Below, one piece after another: positions 1 through 15,000 of a stretch of 64,000 bases of DNA. The notes under the pieces were generated by a model. That model saw only the letters and a list, made by a program, of their open reading frames with translations, did not search any database and was not told the origin of the DNA. Position 1 is the stretch's first letter, and each line of letters starts with the position of its first letter. The DNA lies in the NCBI GenBank assembly GCA_009649675.1, contig WJPL01000002.1, forward strand, positions 1 to 64,000, given 5' to 3'. The stretch comes from Alphaproteobacteria bacterium HT1-32. GTDB taxonomy: Bacteria; Pseudomonadota; Alphaproteobacteria; Rhodospirillales; HT1-32. Position numbers and translations under genes: made by a program.

Positions 1-3000
1 CACCGTCACCGCCATCCAGCAGGTCATCAGAGCCGCTGCCCTGCAACACATCATTCCCGGCTGTTGCGGTCAGCGGTTCCATGGCCGCGCCGCCGGCCGG
101 CATGTCATCCGTATCCTGCGGGATGCTGCCCTGCAGGGTCAGGCTGTTGCCGGTTCCGGAGGCATCCGCACCCGGTGCACCGCCGTCAGTGAAGTCGAGA
201 TGGAAGCCGCCCGTGCCATGGTCGAGCCCTCCGGCATCCACGGCCTGCCACTCCGTTCCCGACAGTCCGCCAAAGGCATCCGCCCCCAGCGCCTCGCCGG
301 AGACCAGATGTACATCGGCAAGCTTGCCGTCATAGTCATAGCGCGCATCATGATTGCCGCCTTCCTGACGACCCCGCAGCAGGGTCCCCACGGCCAGTGT
401 CGCATCCGACCCGATGATCGTCTCGTAGCCCTGTTGCGGATAGACACTGCTGCCCGTCGTCGCGACCTGCTCGCCATCCACATGGAACAGGACCCGGTCA
501 GACGCCACCGCCTGTGTCGTATCGACCGAGACCACAACATGATACCAGCGTGAGGCATCCGTCAGCCACGACCCGGTCTGCACATAGCCGTCGATCGCAC
601 CGTCAAGCCACAGCCGCAGGCCGCCCTGGCCATTGAAGCCCAGTCCGTCGGAATAGCGTGACCCGCCCGCAGACAGGATATTCCCGCTCTCTCCCGGATC
701 ACCCTTCACCCAGGCCGAGAAGGTCCAGCGCTGACGGTCGCCCGTCACATTGCCGCTCAGATAACCCGAACCAAAGTCCCCGGACGCCTCGATCCCCGCT
801 CCTGAGCCGCCAACAGAGACCGTCACCGCAGCCTCCGCACTCGCTCCCGTATGGCCGTCGACCACACGATAACGAAGTGAACCAAGGCCCGAGATATCCT
901 GACTTGAAAGGCTGAAATTCCCGCTCTGGTCATCCGTCAGTGTGACCACACCAAGAATTTCTCCATCGGCGCCGTGACCCAGGCTATCGATGTCAGGAGC
1001 TGAGGTGATCGTTGCTGACTGGCCGGCGCCGACCCATTGTGAGGTCGCTGCATCCCAGATTTCATAACGGGCGGACGAACCGGCACCGGTGAGTTGCCCG
1101 ACGACCTGATTACCGCCGGTAATCTGAACGACCGAGTCCCGGGCTGTCGGCGGAAGTGACACAAGAATATTGCCGGTCACACCGGATTCTGTCGTGCCGT
1201 CACTGATGCTGTAGGACAATTCGGCAGAACCAGTGAAATCATCCGCCGGTATGTAGGTCCAGGTGCCGTTACCGTTGTCGGTGATGGAGCCGGATGTGAC
1301 ACTCAGATTGCCAACGCTGAGGGCGTCCCCGTCGACATCTTCTGCTGTTGACAGCAGGGTCGACTCATCAATCAGGAGCGCGCGGCCGGGTAATGTTGCC
1401 AGTCCGCTTATCGGCCCGGAAACAGTCGGTGCATCATTGACGCCGTTCCAGGTGAGCAGAACCGATCCGGGCGTATCGCTGACGCCGTCAGTCAGAACGT
1501 AGCTGACGGTCGCATCTCCGGTGAAATTTGCTTCCGGTGTCACTGTCCATGAACCGTCGCCATTGTCGCTGACCGACCCATGGTCAATTGAAACGGAGCC
1601 TACGGAAAGGGCGTCATTTTCTGCATCGGTTGCACCAGCCAGCAGATCGGCAGCCTGAATGATGTAGGTACTGTCCTCTGTCGCGTCACTCAGGGAAACC
1701 ACGCCAAGTGTCGGCGCGTCGTTGACTTCCTGCCAGACCAGCGTTGCGGTACCGGGAAGGTTCGTCGTTCCGTCAGAGACAGTGAAGCTGATGGTGATTT
1801 CGCCACTGAATTCGGCAGCCTGACGAATGGACCAGGTGCCGTCACCGTTATCACTCAGCGTGCCTTCGCTGACGGAAATATCCGATAGTGTAATGATGTC
1901 ATCATCCACATTGACGACGGCAGCCGTCAGGTCAGAGCCCCGGAGGGTATAAACCTGATCTTCGACGGCATCTGTGAGTTCCGGTGTGCCGATTGTGGGG
2001 ATGTCATCCAGCGGACTGTAGGTCAGGGTTACCGTGCCGGCAGAGGCGGCGCTGCCGTCTGATATGCTGTAGCTGATTGTCGCAGTACCTGCGAAATCCG
2101 GTTCCGGTGTGACGGTCCAGGTACCATCGCCATTGCTGGTGAGTGATCCGTGATCAATCGTCATCCCGGTTATCCGCAGGGCATCACCCTCGGGATCGTT
2201 GGCCGCAGCAAGCAGAACCGCGCTGTCGATCAGATAGCTGTTGTCTTCGGTTGCGTCGGAAAGGACGGGAGAGCCGAGAAGTGGTGCGTCATTGACCGGA
2301 TCCCAGGTGAGGCTGGTGGTCGCATCCGTTGTGGTCGTTCCGTCATCCACCCTGTAGGACAGGGTCATCTCGCCATTGAAGTTCTCATCCGGCGTGATCT
2401 GCCAGACCCCGTTACCAAGGTCTGTCGCCTGACCATTATCGACGGACAGTCCGTCAATTGTCAGTACGTCACCATCGGGATCTGATGCCGCAGCAAGCAG
2501 GTCGCTGGCCGAGACAAGGAACGGGCTGTCCTCGGTAGCGGCTGACAGGGACGGGGTACCGCCGTCAGGCGCATCATTGGTCGCTGTGATGTTGATTGTC
2601 GTGCTGCCGTTTGTCGACAGGCTGCCATCGGTCACAGAATAGTTGAGTGCTATCTGTCCGTTGAAATCCTGATCCGGGGTAATCGTCCAGGAGCCGTCGC
2701 CATTATCTGTAATGACTGCGCTGGAAGCAGTAAGGCTGGCGACTGAAAGCGCGTCGCCATCCGCATCCGTTGCGCCGTTGAGCAATTCAGTTTCGGTAAT
2801 CACATAGGCGGTGTCTTCAATTCCGTCCGCCAGTGTCGGTGTCGATAGTACAGGCGCAAAATTGAGGCCTGACAGGGTGATGTCAGAGAAGGCGATATTG
2901 TTGATGCCTACCAGAGTGTCCGAACCATCCGGGCCCGTGACGTAGAACTCTCCCGCGGTATCATCGCGTGTAATGGTATATTCGGATGACGCTCCGGCAT

Positions 3001-6000
3001 ATATGGCGGTGTCATTGCCATCACCACCAAACAGCAGATCATCGCCAGCCCCGCCGGTCAGCGTGTCATTGCCCGCGCCACCATACAGACTGTCATTACC
3101 GGCACCGGCATCAAGCACATCATCGCCGCCAGCCCCGCCGAGAGAATCGTCGAGCAGAGAGCCACTGAGAACATCGTTCGCGTCTGTCGGGTCAACAGGT
3201 TCAATGACACTGCCGCCGGCCGGCATGTCAGCCACATCTTGTCCGACGGACCCCACAACGCTGAAATGATTTCCGGCATCCGAGCTGTCAGTGCCCGCCT
3301 GGCTGCCATCGGCAAAACCCAGATGGAAGCCGGCGTCACCGTGATCAATGGCCGTGGCATCGGTGGCCTGCCACAGATCTCCGGCGGGAAGGCCAAAGGC
3401 ATCTGCACCAAGCGCCTGACCCGATACAAAATGGACTTCGGCAAGCTTGCCACTGAAGTCGTAACGGGCATCATGCCCGCGCGGTGATTCCTGATCGCCA
3501 CGCAACAGGGTGCCAACAGCTGTCGGCCGGCCATCACCGAGAATGGTTTCATATCCCTGATCGGGGAACTGCTCAGAACGCAGCCCGGTCAGTTGATTCC
3601 CGTCCACCCAGAAGCGAACCCGATCTGCCGGGTCTGCGGCTGTCGTGTCGACAGAGACGACGACATTGTACCATCTTGAGGCGTCGGTCATCCACGGCTG
3701 GGTCTGCACATATCCGCCAACGGCCCCGTCGAGCCAGAGCCGGATACCGCCCTGTCCATCGAAGCCAAGGCCATCCGAATAGCGGGTGCCGCCCGCAGAC
3801 AGGATGTTCCCGCTGGAAGATGAGTTGCCTTTCACCCAGGCCGAGAAAGTCCATCGCTGATTGTCGCCGGCGTTCGGTGTTGTGATCAGATGACCATTGC
3901 CGAATACACTGGATGCGTCGATATCCGGGCCGGTGTTGATGACAGAGACGGTAATGGATGCTTCTGCCGATACACCGGTTCCCTGATCGACAACGCGATA
4001 TCGTAGCTCTCCCAACCCGGACGTGCGTTCGGCAGCTGTAAACTGGTAGTCGCCGGTGATGACATCAGACAGCCGCACACTGCCGACAATTTCGGGCTCT
4101 GCAGCGAGGGCAAAGGCACCGTCGGCAGGCGCCATCATTACGGCAGCCTCCTGATCAGCACCAACCCAGCTGTTGGTTGAGGCATCCCAGACTTCATAAT
4201 GGCTGGCGGAGCCGGCGCCGGAGAGTTTTGCCGAGGCCGAGCCGCCGGTGCCGATCTGGATAACCGAAGATGCAGCTTCCGGCGTGGTCGCGACAGCAAT
4301 CGTGCCGGAAATACCGGTGGTCAGAGCCCCGTCGCTGACATCGTAGGTAACATCAACGGAACCGCTGAAATCAGCCTCTGGTGCGTAGCTCCAGGTGCCG
4401 TCACCGTTGTCGGTCAATGTGCCGGAGGCTGCCGTCAGATTGGAGATCGTCAGATCATCATTCTCGGCATCCTGTACGGTCGCCAGCAGTTGCGCCGTTG
4501 TGATGGTACTGGTGAAATTTTCGGTCCCCATCAGGGTGGCCGAGGCAAAGGCTTCCGGCGCATCATTTACAGAAGCGAGATTCATTGTGGCGGTGGTTGC
4601 CGTTGAGCCGCCATGTTCGTCGAGGATGACATAATCCAGCGTCACCGCACCGTCCGCATCTTTCGGCGGGGTGACCGTCCAGGTACGGTCGCCATTGTCG
4701 ACAACAGACCCGCCGGTGACGGAAAGGCTGCCAACTGACAGGTTTGATGAATCAACATCTGTAACATTGGCCAGAAGCGCAGCCGCGCTGACCACGAGGT
4801 TTGTGTCTTCTGTCCCGGTCAAGCTGACGGTCGCATGATTGACCGGGGCGTCATTGACGGCTGCGAAATCGATTTCGGCCGTCGCTGCGGTAACACCCCC
4901 GAGGCCGTCGCTGATCGAGTAGGAGAGGGTAATGATACCGGTCTGATCCTGTGCCGGTGTAAGACGGTAATTCCCGCCGCCGATATAGACCAGCGTACCC
5001 GAATCCGAACTGACATTGCTGACAGACAGACTGTCATCATCGCGATCGGATGCACTTGCCAGCAATTCGGCAGAGGTAATGATTCTGACGTTGTCCTCTG
5101 TGCCGGACAGTTCAACCGGCCCGCTCACATCAGGTGCGTAGTTTGTCAGAACCGCATAAGAGACAGTACCGTCAGAGAAGGCGAAGTTCTCGATCCCGGT
5201 AATCGTATCGACGCCGTCCGTGCCGACCGTGTCGGTCAGAATCAGTTTGCCGTCATCGGTCTCGGTGAAACTGTAATCATCCATCGCACCGCTGAAGACG
5301 GCAGTATCGACGCCGGATCCACCGGTCAGGCTGTCGTTTCCGGTGCCGCCGGTGACAGTATCGTTGCCGCCGCCGGCATCTATGATGTCATCACCGCCAA
5401 AGCCGGAGATGATGTTGTTTCCGTCATTCCCGTCAATCGAATCCGCAATATCGGAATTGATGTCGCCGAAGCGATCGGAGGTCAGGTCACCGAGAGCGGT
5501 ATTGCGAATGCGTGTGACATTGCCGCCGCCGAGATCGAACAGGACGTCGTTGCCGGATTGGTACATCGCACCCTGAGCCTGAGCGAATCCGAAACCGTCG
5601 ATTTCCGACAGATCAATGAATTCGCGGGAGGTGTCGAAATCCATGATGGTATCAAGCCCGCCGTCAGCGGCGATGGCGAATGTATCGTTGCCACTGCCGC
5701 CGGTGAGGGTTTGATTACCTTCCTCGCCGAGCAGACGGTCGTTCCCGGCCCCGCCCTCGACTTCTTCGATACCGTCACCAACGGTGATGAAGTTGTCGGC
5801 ATCATCGCCGGTGATCTTGCCTGGAACGGTGACTGGCGGGAACATCACACCATTGATGTCACCCTGACCGGTACCGGATTGCGGGGTGTCCCAGAGAACC
5901 GAGAAATGGCCATCGGCAACCTGTGAAATAGCAGTATAACCGCCGCCATAGCTGCCGTGATCTTCTGTCAGGGAAACAGGTCCGATCAGGGTCTGGAGCG

Positions 6001-9000
6001 TTTCAGAATATTGCTTGAAATAGATTCTCTGCTCGGATTTGTCCTGATAGGAAATCGCAAATCCGCCGCCTACGGCAGCTGTAACATCACTATGTTCGGC
6101 ATCGCCGACCAGCGTGCCCCCGCCTTTGCGGGTTCCCGTGGCAGAATGAAGGTCATAGCCGATAGAATAATTTCCGCTGTTCACCGTATCATAGACGTGA
6201 AGCAGATCGCCGTTCACCAGTTCGATCAGTTTTGAGGAACTGGTCCATATCCGTCGGCCGGTCCCGAGATCATCGCTGTCAATCTGGTTGCCGTTGTCGT
6301 CGTAGCGAATCAGCTTGTCGCTGGCGATAACGGCGAAGCCGCCGCCGGACAGCCCGGTCATGGCAAACAGTTTTGATTCTGATCCGGGCAGTATTCTCGT
6401 TGTATCGGTTAGAACATGCCCGGTCGCATTACGAATGGTGAAAGCGCTTTTTAGTGCACGGCCGTCAGTATGATCACGATAATAGTAGCCGACGACAAAG
6501 TTGCCGTTTGCCAGCGCCGCATCCTGATGCTGAAAGACTTCAGCGCCGTAAGGCGTCACGTCGATCAGAGATGAGATGGGATTAAGGTTCGCATCAAAGA
6601 TCTGTGTACTGACGCCCCGTTGTGTGACCGCACTGTGGCCGAAGGTCTGCGTGATGGCGATATTGCCATTCGCAAGTTCTTCCATCTCGACACCCTGAAG
6701 GGTTCTCTCTCCGACATAGGGGAGAGAGACTTCGTCTGAAAGAGCCTGTCCTGTGGCACTGAAAACCCGGACTTTTGGGAAAGGACCGCCGGGCTGGAAG
6801 TCCATGAATCCGGCGAGGAAAGTACCGTCGCTGAGGGCAATAACGCTGGGGTGGCCCTGCCAGCCATTGGTGACAAAATTGATATTGAAGGCTTCACCAT
6901 CCAGCGGTTGCTGGAGGGTCAGTTCGCCTTCGTCGAATTGGGCCTTGCCGATGCCGTAGAGCGTATCAGTCCCGGAATCGCCGTTCGAGACATCCGTGTC
7001 TTCGACAACAAAGGCTTCACCGTTCCAGGAAATCTTGCGGTCTGCACCAGAGCCGTCATAGACGGCCACATCGACACCGCCGGTTGCATTGGAGCCGGTC
7101 TCACCGCCGGACAGCGTATCGTTTCCGGCCCCGCCGAAAAGCGTATCTGTTCCACGGCGGCCGGAGAGAGTGTCGTCACCGTCGCCGCCCACAAGGCTGT
7201 TGGATCCGAGGTTTCCGATGATTGTATCATCGAAATCCGAGCCGATGACGTTCTCTATTGAATCGATCGTGTCGGTGCCGAGGCCACCGCCAATATCCTG
7301 TCCGCCAGCGGTTTCGAGATCAACCGAGATACCGGAGCCGGTTGCGTCCGAATAGATGGCCCAGTCATTGCCGGAGCCGCCGAGCAGGGTGTCATCCCCT
7401 GCGCCGCCCTGCAGCGTGTCATTATGCGAACCACCGTCCAGCGTGTCATTACCGGCAAGACCCGAAAGTGTATCGTTTCCGCTGCCGCCAATCAGCGTGT
7501 CGTCGCCGATGGTCCCAATCGAATCATTATCACCTTCATAGGGGTCGAGTCCGAAGCTGAGTGCGCTGAGTTCGCTTTTTTCGACGCCCGCGATCACCAG
7601 CGTATTACCATCGCCAAAATCGACAACGGCATCGCCGCCGACATCGGAGATCTGGTTGACCAGATCGACCCAGCGCACATGACCGAGTGCGGAGAGGTCA
7701 ATGGATTCGGAGGCCGGGTCGAAATCGGTGATCGTATCAGAGCCGTTATTGGCAGAAATAATGAACCGGTCCGTACCGCTGCCGCCCGTAAGTGTATCGT
7801 CCCCGGTGCCGCCTGAAAGCGTGTCGTTTCCTCCGCCGCCGTCGAGGCTGTCATTGCCGCCTTCACCGGACAGCAGATTGTTGCCGTCATTGCCGGTAAT
7901 ATTGTCGTCGCTGTCGAAAACCGTCAGACCGAAAGCGGCAGGCGATAACTGTTCAAGTGTACGGTTCAGTAGCGTAATGACGTCACCACCCCCGAGGTCG
8001 ATGACGATATCATCGCCAACCTGGGATGCAGCACCCTGAATATCATTCCAGGTAATGCCGGGATGACCGGAAAGGTCTATGGCGTCACGTTCGACGCCAT
8101 CGCCGGATGAAACTGGATTGAAGTCGGTGATGACATCGGCGCCGTCGCCATCCGCATGGATGAACCGGTCCGAGCCGCTGCCGCCGGTCAGCGTATCTGC
8201 ACCGGTTCCGCCGGTCAGGGTGTCATTTCCTGTACCGCCATCCAGTGTGTCGTTGCCGCCGGCGCCGGAAAGGGTGTCGTTGCCGCCGCCTGCGGACAGA
8301 TCATCACCGAGTTCGCCGCCGGTTAGTGTGCCCGCATCGTCGCTCGCCGCAGAGATGTTCTCGCCGGTTTCACTGTGACGTACAGCCACCTGCTCAACAC
8401 CGTTGAGCTTGCGGACGAAGATGTCCGGGTCGCCCTCAGGGGCCGGTGTCGTATAGGAATCGGTCCAGGTTGTGATCAGTTCGCCGGAGGCGAGGATGCT
8501 GATATCGCCGTAGTTGATATAACCGTTCGATGAGGAATCGATCTGGATTTCATCGGTGATCGACTTCCCTTCGGCATCGTAATACCGGACGAACAACTGT
8601 TGCTGGCCGGTGCCGCTGGTCTGGCGGAAGAAGGCCTGGGCGAAGCCGCCATCCGGTGTCGGGGTGGTGCCGATATTTCTGATGTCATCGAAGATATCCC
8701 CCGTCGCGACGACGGTAGGGCCGGCAATAAGGCTGGCGTTAGCGTCGAGCACGGCAAATTGCGGGCGATAATTCGTGGTGCCTGTGGTTGATGCAGCGAA
8801 GGAAACCACGAATCCGCCACCGGCAAGTGCCGAAACATCGGCCTTGGAATTCTCGTCGAAGGGTCCGAACGTGTTTGTCGCGACGGTGCTGCCGGTGCTG
8901 CCGTTCAGAACTTCGACATTGATGTTGTAGAAGCGGTTGCTGCTCGTCCCCATGCTTTCGTAAGACGCGACGGCCAGGTTGCCGTTCTCAAGCAGGGCGA

Positions 9001-12000
9001 TGTCCGCATTTGAATCGCTGCTGACCGTCTTGAAACCGGAGACGGAGCCGCTAGCCGTAACCTTCTTGATTTCGGTGTTCGGACTACGCCGGTAGCTGGC
9101 AAAGTATCCGCCATCTGACGCCGCAGCGAGTTTGAGATCACCGGGCGAGTTCGAGAATGTTGCGGCATGCAGCTGGACGTCGTCGGACAGGGCAATGCCG
9201 TTGGCGTCAAAAGCGCGGCTGTAGACGGCTGTTCCGTCTGAAGTGGTTGTGCTCCGCCAGGCAACGGCGAAACCGCCGGTCGCAAGGGCTGTTACATCCG
9301 GAAAGCTTTCCTGACGTGAACTGTTGGCCGGAAGGGTAAATTCATCGCCTTGCGGATTGCCATCCGCATCGAAGATACGTCCCTTGATATCGTTGGCACC
9401 GTTTGCGTAGTTGTCCTGCCAGACCACCACATAACCGCCACCTTCAAGACCGGTAGTTTTCGAATTATATACCGTCGCAGCCGATGTGGTGTTGGCCATC
9501 GACGTGATGCCGCTGCCGTCAGCCAGATTCCGGGTGATGACGTCATAATCGGCATCGTCGAAACGAAGGGTCTCGACATCGGAAAGCGTGGTCGAACCGC
9601 CGCCGCCCTTTACCGTAACGGTCACGCCATCACTGCTGACATCATAATCGGCAACATTGCCGGCAAAGACGGCGATGTCGGTGCCATCCCCGCCATCAAC
9701 AATGTCATAGCCGCTGCCGCTGACCAATGTATCGTTACCTGCGGCGGCGGAGAGGGTGTCGTTGCCGGTCGCTCCGGACAGGACGTTACTGTTCGCATCA
9801 CCGGTCAGCAGATCGTCGCCACTGCCACCCGCAAGGTTTTCGACGCTGGAAAGCGTATCAATGCCGAGACCGCCACCGACAGTCTGTCCGCCGGACTGGG
9901 AGAGATCGACCGTCACACCCCCTACGGCATCGGAGTAATCGGCGGTATCCATGCCGTCACCACCGATCAGGGTGTCGTTGCCGCCACCACCGCGGAGCGT
10001 GTCATTGCCGGTGCCGCCATTCAGCGAGTCATCGCCGGCGCTACCGATGAGGGTGTTGTCACCCCCATACTCAGTGAGACCGAAATCCTCATAGGTCAGG
10101 GCATGATCCGGATTGGCGAAGACCAGCGTATCACCGCCACCCAGATCAACGGTGACGTTGGTGCCATCCGTCGTCATGCTGTTCTGGATGCTCTGCCAGT
10201 TCAGATCATGACTGTCTGACAGCTCGACGACGTCACCGGCTGAGAAATCGGTGATCGTGTCGGTGCCGGCACTGGTGACAAAGATGTCGTTGCCAGAACC
10301 GCCGGTCAGCGTGTCATTGCCACCATCGCCGGAGAGCCGGTTGTCACCCGCATTGCCGGTGATCGTGTCATCCGCATCAGAGGCGGTCATCCCGAAGGTA
10401 GCAGGAGACAGCTCATCAAGGGTCAGGTCATTGAGTGTCAGCCTGTCGCCGCCACCGAAATCGATCACCACATCATCGCCATCTTGCGACATCATGCCCT
10501 GCAGGGCGGTCCAGTCGAGGCCGGGATGTCCGGACAGGTCGATGATGTCGCCGTCATCTGCAAGGAGCGATACTGCGCCATTCGCGGCCGGGCTGAAATC
10601 TGTAATGACATCAATACCGTCACCGGCAGCGTGAATAAAGCTGTCGGCCCCGGCTCCACCGGTCAGTGTATCATTGCCGGTGCCGCCAATAATCGTATCG
10701 TCACCGCTGCCGCCATCGAGGGTGTCATCACCGCCGCCACCTGAAACGGTGTCGTCACCGCCGCCGGCATCAAAGGTTTCGCCCTGATCGCCGCCAGTCA
10801 GCGTTCCGTCTCCGTCACCCGAGACAGCTTCGCCCGTAGCGAGGTTGATAAAGATAGTCTGATCGGTGCTGTTCAGTTTGCGGACGAAAATATCCGGGTC
10901 ACCCTGGGGCGCCGCTGTCGAGTAGGAATCTGTCCAGGTCGAAATGAGGTCGCCGGAGGCAAGAATCCCGAGGTCGCCATAGCCGATAAAGCCGTTTGAG
11001 GATGAATCAATCCGGACTTCATCAGTTAACGGGGTTCCGCTGGCAGCGTAATGACGTGTGAAAAATTCGCGTTGGCCAGTATCGTTGTCCTGTCGGAAAT
11101 AGGCAATAGCAAAACCGCCGTCTGATGTTGCTACAGTTCCAAAACTTCCAATGAAATCAGTTTCTTCCCCTGTTACAATATCGGTTGCTGGCACAGCGAC
11201 ACGGCCATTGTAATCAAGAACAGCGAACTTCGGCACATATCCCGGGCCATCCCCGACCTGCTCATTGAAGCCAACGACAACACCGCCGCCTGCCAGTGCC
11301 GAGACAGACAGTTTGGAATTTATATCGAAGGGACCAAGTGTCCGTGTTGCAATGGGATCACTGGTCGCCCCGTCGAGGATCTGAACCTTGATATTGTAGT
11401 AAAGGCTGCTTCCCGAGCCATTGCTTACATAGGCTGCGACGGCAAGGTTACCGTTCTCGAGAAGGGCGATGTCCGCGTTGAAATCATTGTTGCTGGTCTT
11501 GAAGTCGGTGACGGTTCCATCAGACGAAACCCGTTTGATTTCGGTATTCGGAAAACGAAGGTAACTGGCAAAGTAGCCACCCTCGGCATCCGCAGTGAGC
11601 TTGAGGTCACTGGGCGAGTTTGAATTTGTCGCGGCATGTAACTGGATGTCGCTGCTGGTGGCGTTGCCGCTGGCGTCAAAAGCGCGGCTGTACACAGCTG
11701 ACCCGTCGTCGGTTGTACTGCTCTGCCAGGCAACGGCAAACCCGCCCGTCTCAAGGGCTGTTACATCGGGAAAGGATTCCCGACGCAAATTGCTGGCCTG
11801 AACAGTGAATTCACTACCTTGCGGATTGCCATCTGCATCGAAGAGTCGCCCCTTGATGTCAGCGGCACCGTTTGCGTAGCTGTCCTGCCAGATCACCACA
11901 TAACCGCCGCCGGCGAGCCCGGCGACTTTGGAGTTATAAAGTGTTGCAGTCGATGTCGTGTTGGCCATCGACGTAGTGCCGGTGCCGTCAGCCAAATGCT

Positions 12001-15000
12001 GTGTGATGAGGCTATAGTCACCGTCGTCAAAGCGCAGTTTTTCAAGGCTGTTTAGTGTCGTGGCACCGCCATTGCCGGTAACCGTAATGACATCCTCAAC
12101 CACAGAAACATCATAATCGGCGACATTGCCGTCAAAGACGGCGATATCGGTACCATCCCCGCCAGTGAGAATATTGTAGCCGCTGCCGCCGCTGAGCGTG
12201 TCATTTCCGGCACCGCCGGAGAGGGTGTCGTTGCCGTCACCGCCCGACAGAGTATTGTCTGCGCCATCGCCCGACAGCTGATCATCATGGTCGGAACCGG
12301 TGATGCCCTCGATGCTGCTGAGTGTATCCGTTCCGAGCCCGCCGCCAACAGATTGTCCGCCAGCGATTGAGAGGTCCACCGTGACACCGGATGCTGCATC
12401 GGAGAAGGCGGCGATATCGGTTCCGCTGCCGCCGGAGAGAATATCGTTTCCGGCACCGCCGGATATGATGTCATTGCCACTGCCGCCGTTCAGGGTGTCG
12501 TTGCCACCGAGACCGGAAATCGTATCGTTGCCGCCCAGCCCGGAGATGATATCTGCGGCGGCTCCGCCGGTCAGCAGATCGTCGCCGCCGGTACCAAACT
12601 GGGCACCGTCAACATCGCCCAGACCGGATGCCGCATCCGACACGGCGGTATCGAGTGCTGCATCGGTATAACCGGTGACGATTGCCGACAGATCATTGCC
12701 CTGCGCGGCGGTGACAATATCCGCGGCGGCCGAACCCTGAGAGACGATCGCCACCTGTGAGGCGGCTTGCAGAACAGCAGTTCCCGAACCGGCTGCGTCC
12801 GTATTGCTGTCCAGTATCTGGTTTGATGCCTGTATGACATCCGAGGCATCGTCAGTGAGATTGTTCAGGCTGGTTATCTGGCCGGCGTCGAGACCGGCAA
12901 CTGTACCTGCATCGGCAATCAGGGTGTCGAGTGTTGCGCTGTCTGACAGGTCGACCGGGCCACCAGCCGCAGCAACAATGTCAGCAAGTGCTTCGGCGGC
13001 TGCATTGAACATGTCGACGGTTGATCCGCCGGAGACACCTTCGAGCAGGGCCGCAACTTGGGTCAGCGTATTCTGGACGGCAACGCCGGTGACATAGAGT
13101 GCCGAGCCGCCGGCTGTTTCTGCGGATGTCAGGGCAACCGGGTCTGCGGAGAACATATCGAGGTCTGCATCGAGACCAAAGGCGGCTTCGACCGCAGCCC
13201 CGGCATCGGCCTGGCTCAGGCCGTCATCCATCATCCAGGCAACAAGGGTGGTCAGCGGTGTGATGATCCCGGACCCTGCGGGTGCCCGCAGCATGCCGCC
13301 GAAAGCAACGCCGGTTGCGGCATCGGTGCCGCCGGTCTGCACCAGCCCGCCGAGCGGGTTTTCGAGATCGAAGCTGCCGTTGACGCCGGTGATGGCATTA
13401 GACTCGTCGTCATCCAGGGCAAGGTCGCCATCTTCGTCGGCGAAAACGGTCGCACCCTCGATATAGCCGTCGACCGCCATTCCCGAAATGGCGGCTTCGT
13501 CATGACCGGCGACGGTGATGGTCCCGGTATGGAGGGAGGTGTCCGTACCGTCGGACAGGCGGTAGGTGAAAGTGACTTCCTGTGTCTCACCGTCATCCAG
13601 CGTTTCCAGTTCACCGTCAGTTGTATATCGATAACTGCCATCCGGATTGAGAGTCAGCGTGCCGTAATCCGGGCCGCTGACCAGTTCGTAGCTGATAGCC
13701 TCGCTTTCGGCATCGAAGCTGGTGAGGTTGCCGGTAACAGCGGCGTCTTCATCAGCGCTGATCGTATCGATGATCGCTTCCGGCGCGTGGTTGTCGACCC
13801 CGGTGATCGACAGTACGAGCGTTTCCGTATTGCTGATGCCATCGGGTGAATTGACGGTGATCTCGACCGTCCGGTTACCAGTTGTTGCCTGGTCTTCGGA
13901 GTTCTGGAAAGTGACACTGGCAAGGGCGGACTGGTAGTCGGCGGTACTGGCTTCTCCGGAAATCGTCAGGGTGCCGGTTGCACTGTCAAAGCTGCCAGTC
14001 AGCCCGGATCCGTCCGGTGCGGTGAAAGCGAGACTGTCCTGCAGGGAATAGAAACCATCTGTCAGGCGAACCGTGGCAGAATCGAATGTTGAATTGTCCG
14101 GATCGGTAACTGTGACGGCACCTGCAAGTGCATCCCCTGAAACTGAGGCACCGCCGTCGGTGACATCAAGAACCGTCGCATCATTCGAACCGGTGACCTG
14201 AATCATCCCGATATGGGTGGCGGATTCACCGTCTGCCTCGACCTGATACCTGAAAGTGAGAGATGCAGAGACACCTTCCGCGAGGCTGTCCAGATCGGTA
14301 CCCGGGTCAAAGCTGTAGTTTCCGTCATCATCGAGCGACAGGCTGCCGGCTTGTGGTCCTTCAAGAAGGGTGAAGACCGCCCCGGCGTCCCCGGCGATCA
14401 GGCCCGACAGTGTTTCGTTTTCATCACCCTCAATAACGATGTTGACGAATGAGGGGGCTTCTCTGAAGTCACGTTCGATGACGACCGCATCTGACAACGA
14501 TGCTACAGTCCCTGAACCGTCATCTACCTGTACATGAAGATCGACAGAGCCGCTGCTGTCTGACAGGACCTCGACTGAGTTGATAACTGTTTCGTAGGTT
14601 TGATGGTCTGCGGTTCCGGTGATGGTCAGGACACCGTCGCTTGCCGAGTAATTGTAACTCAGCCCGCTGTTGTCAGGAATATTGAGGACAACGCTGGTGA
14701 TTTCTGACAATCGGGCAGGTGACACCTCGATCCGTGCAGAATGTATCTCCGTTCCGTCCACGTCCGAAATCGAAATACCGTCGATGACGGGGACATGACT
14801 CCCGGGCGGGGAGGAACCTGCGTCGATGTCTAGCCCGGCAACGAACTCACCGTCATCAAGCGAAGTGCCATCCAGACTATATTCAAAGATCATGGTTCCG
14901 GACTGGCCATCGAGGGTCCAGGACCTGAGGATTTCGATACCGTCGCCGGATTCCCTCACAGTCACCGGATCGGTTTTCGATCCGTCGGGTGAAAAGGGCA

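Noticed and set aside
4835-5926. Plus-strand open frame of 363 codons (and others such as 9350-10219) inside the giant gene
   Set aside because: They are antisense to the clearly coding RTX frame. The repeated GGxGNDTL codons leave opposite frames open. Their translations show no domain and no ribosome site of note.
7000-8400. Short repeated words (cggtcagcgtgtcattgcc type) resembling a CRISPR or tandem satellite
   Set aside because: Spacing is irregular and multiples of three or nine codons; they are the coding sequence of RTX nonapeptides, with no spacers and no cas genes.
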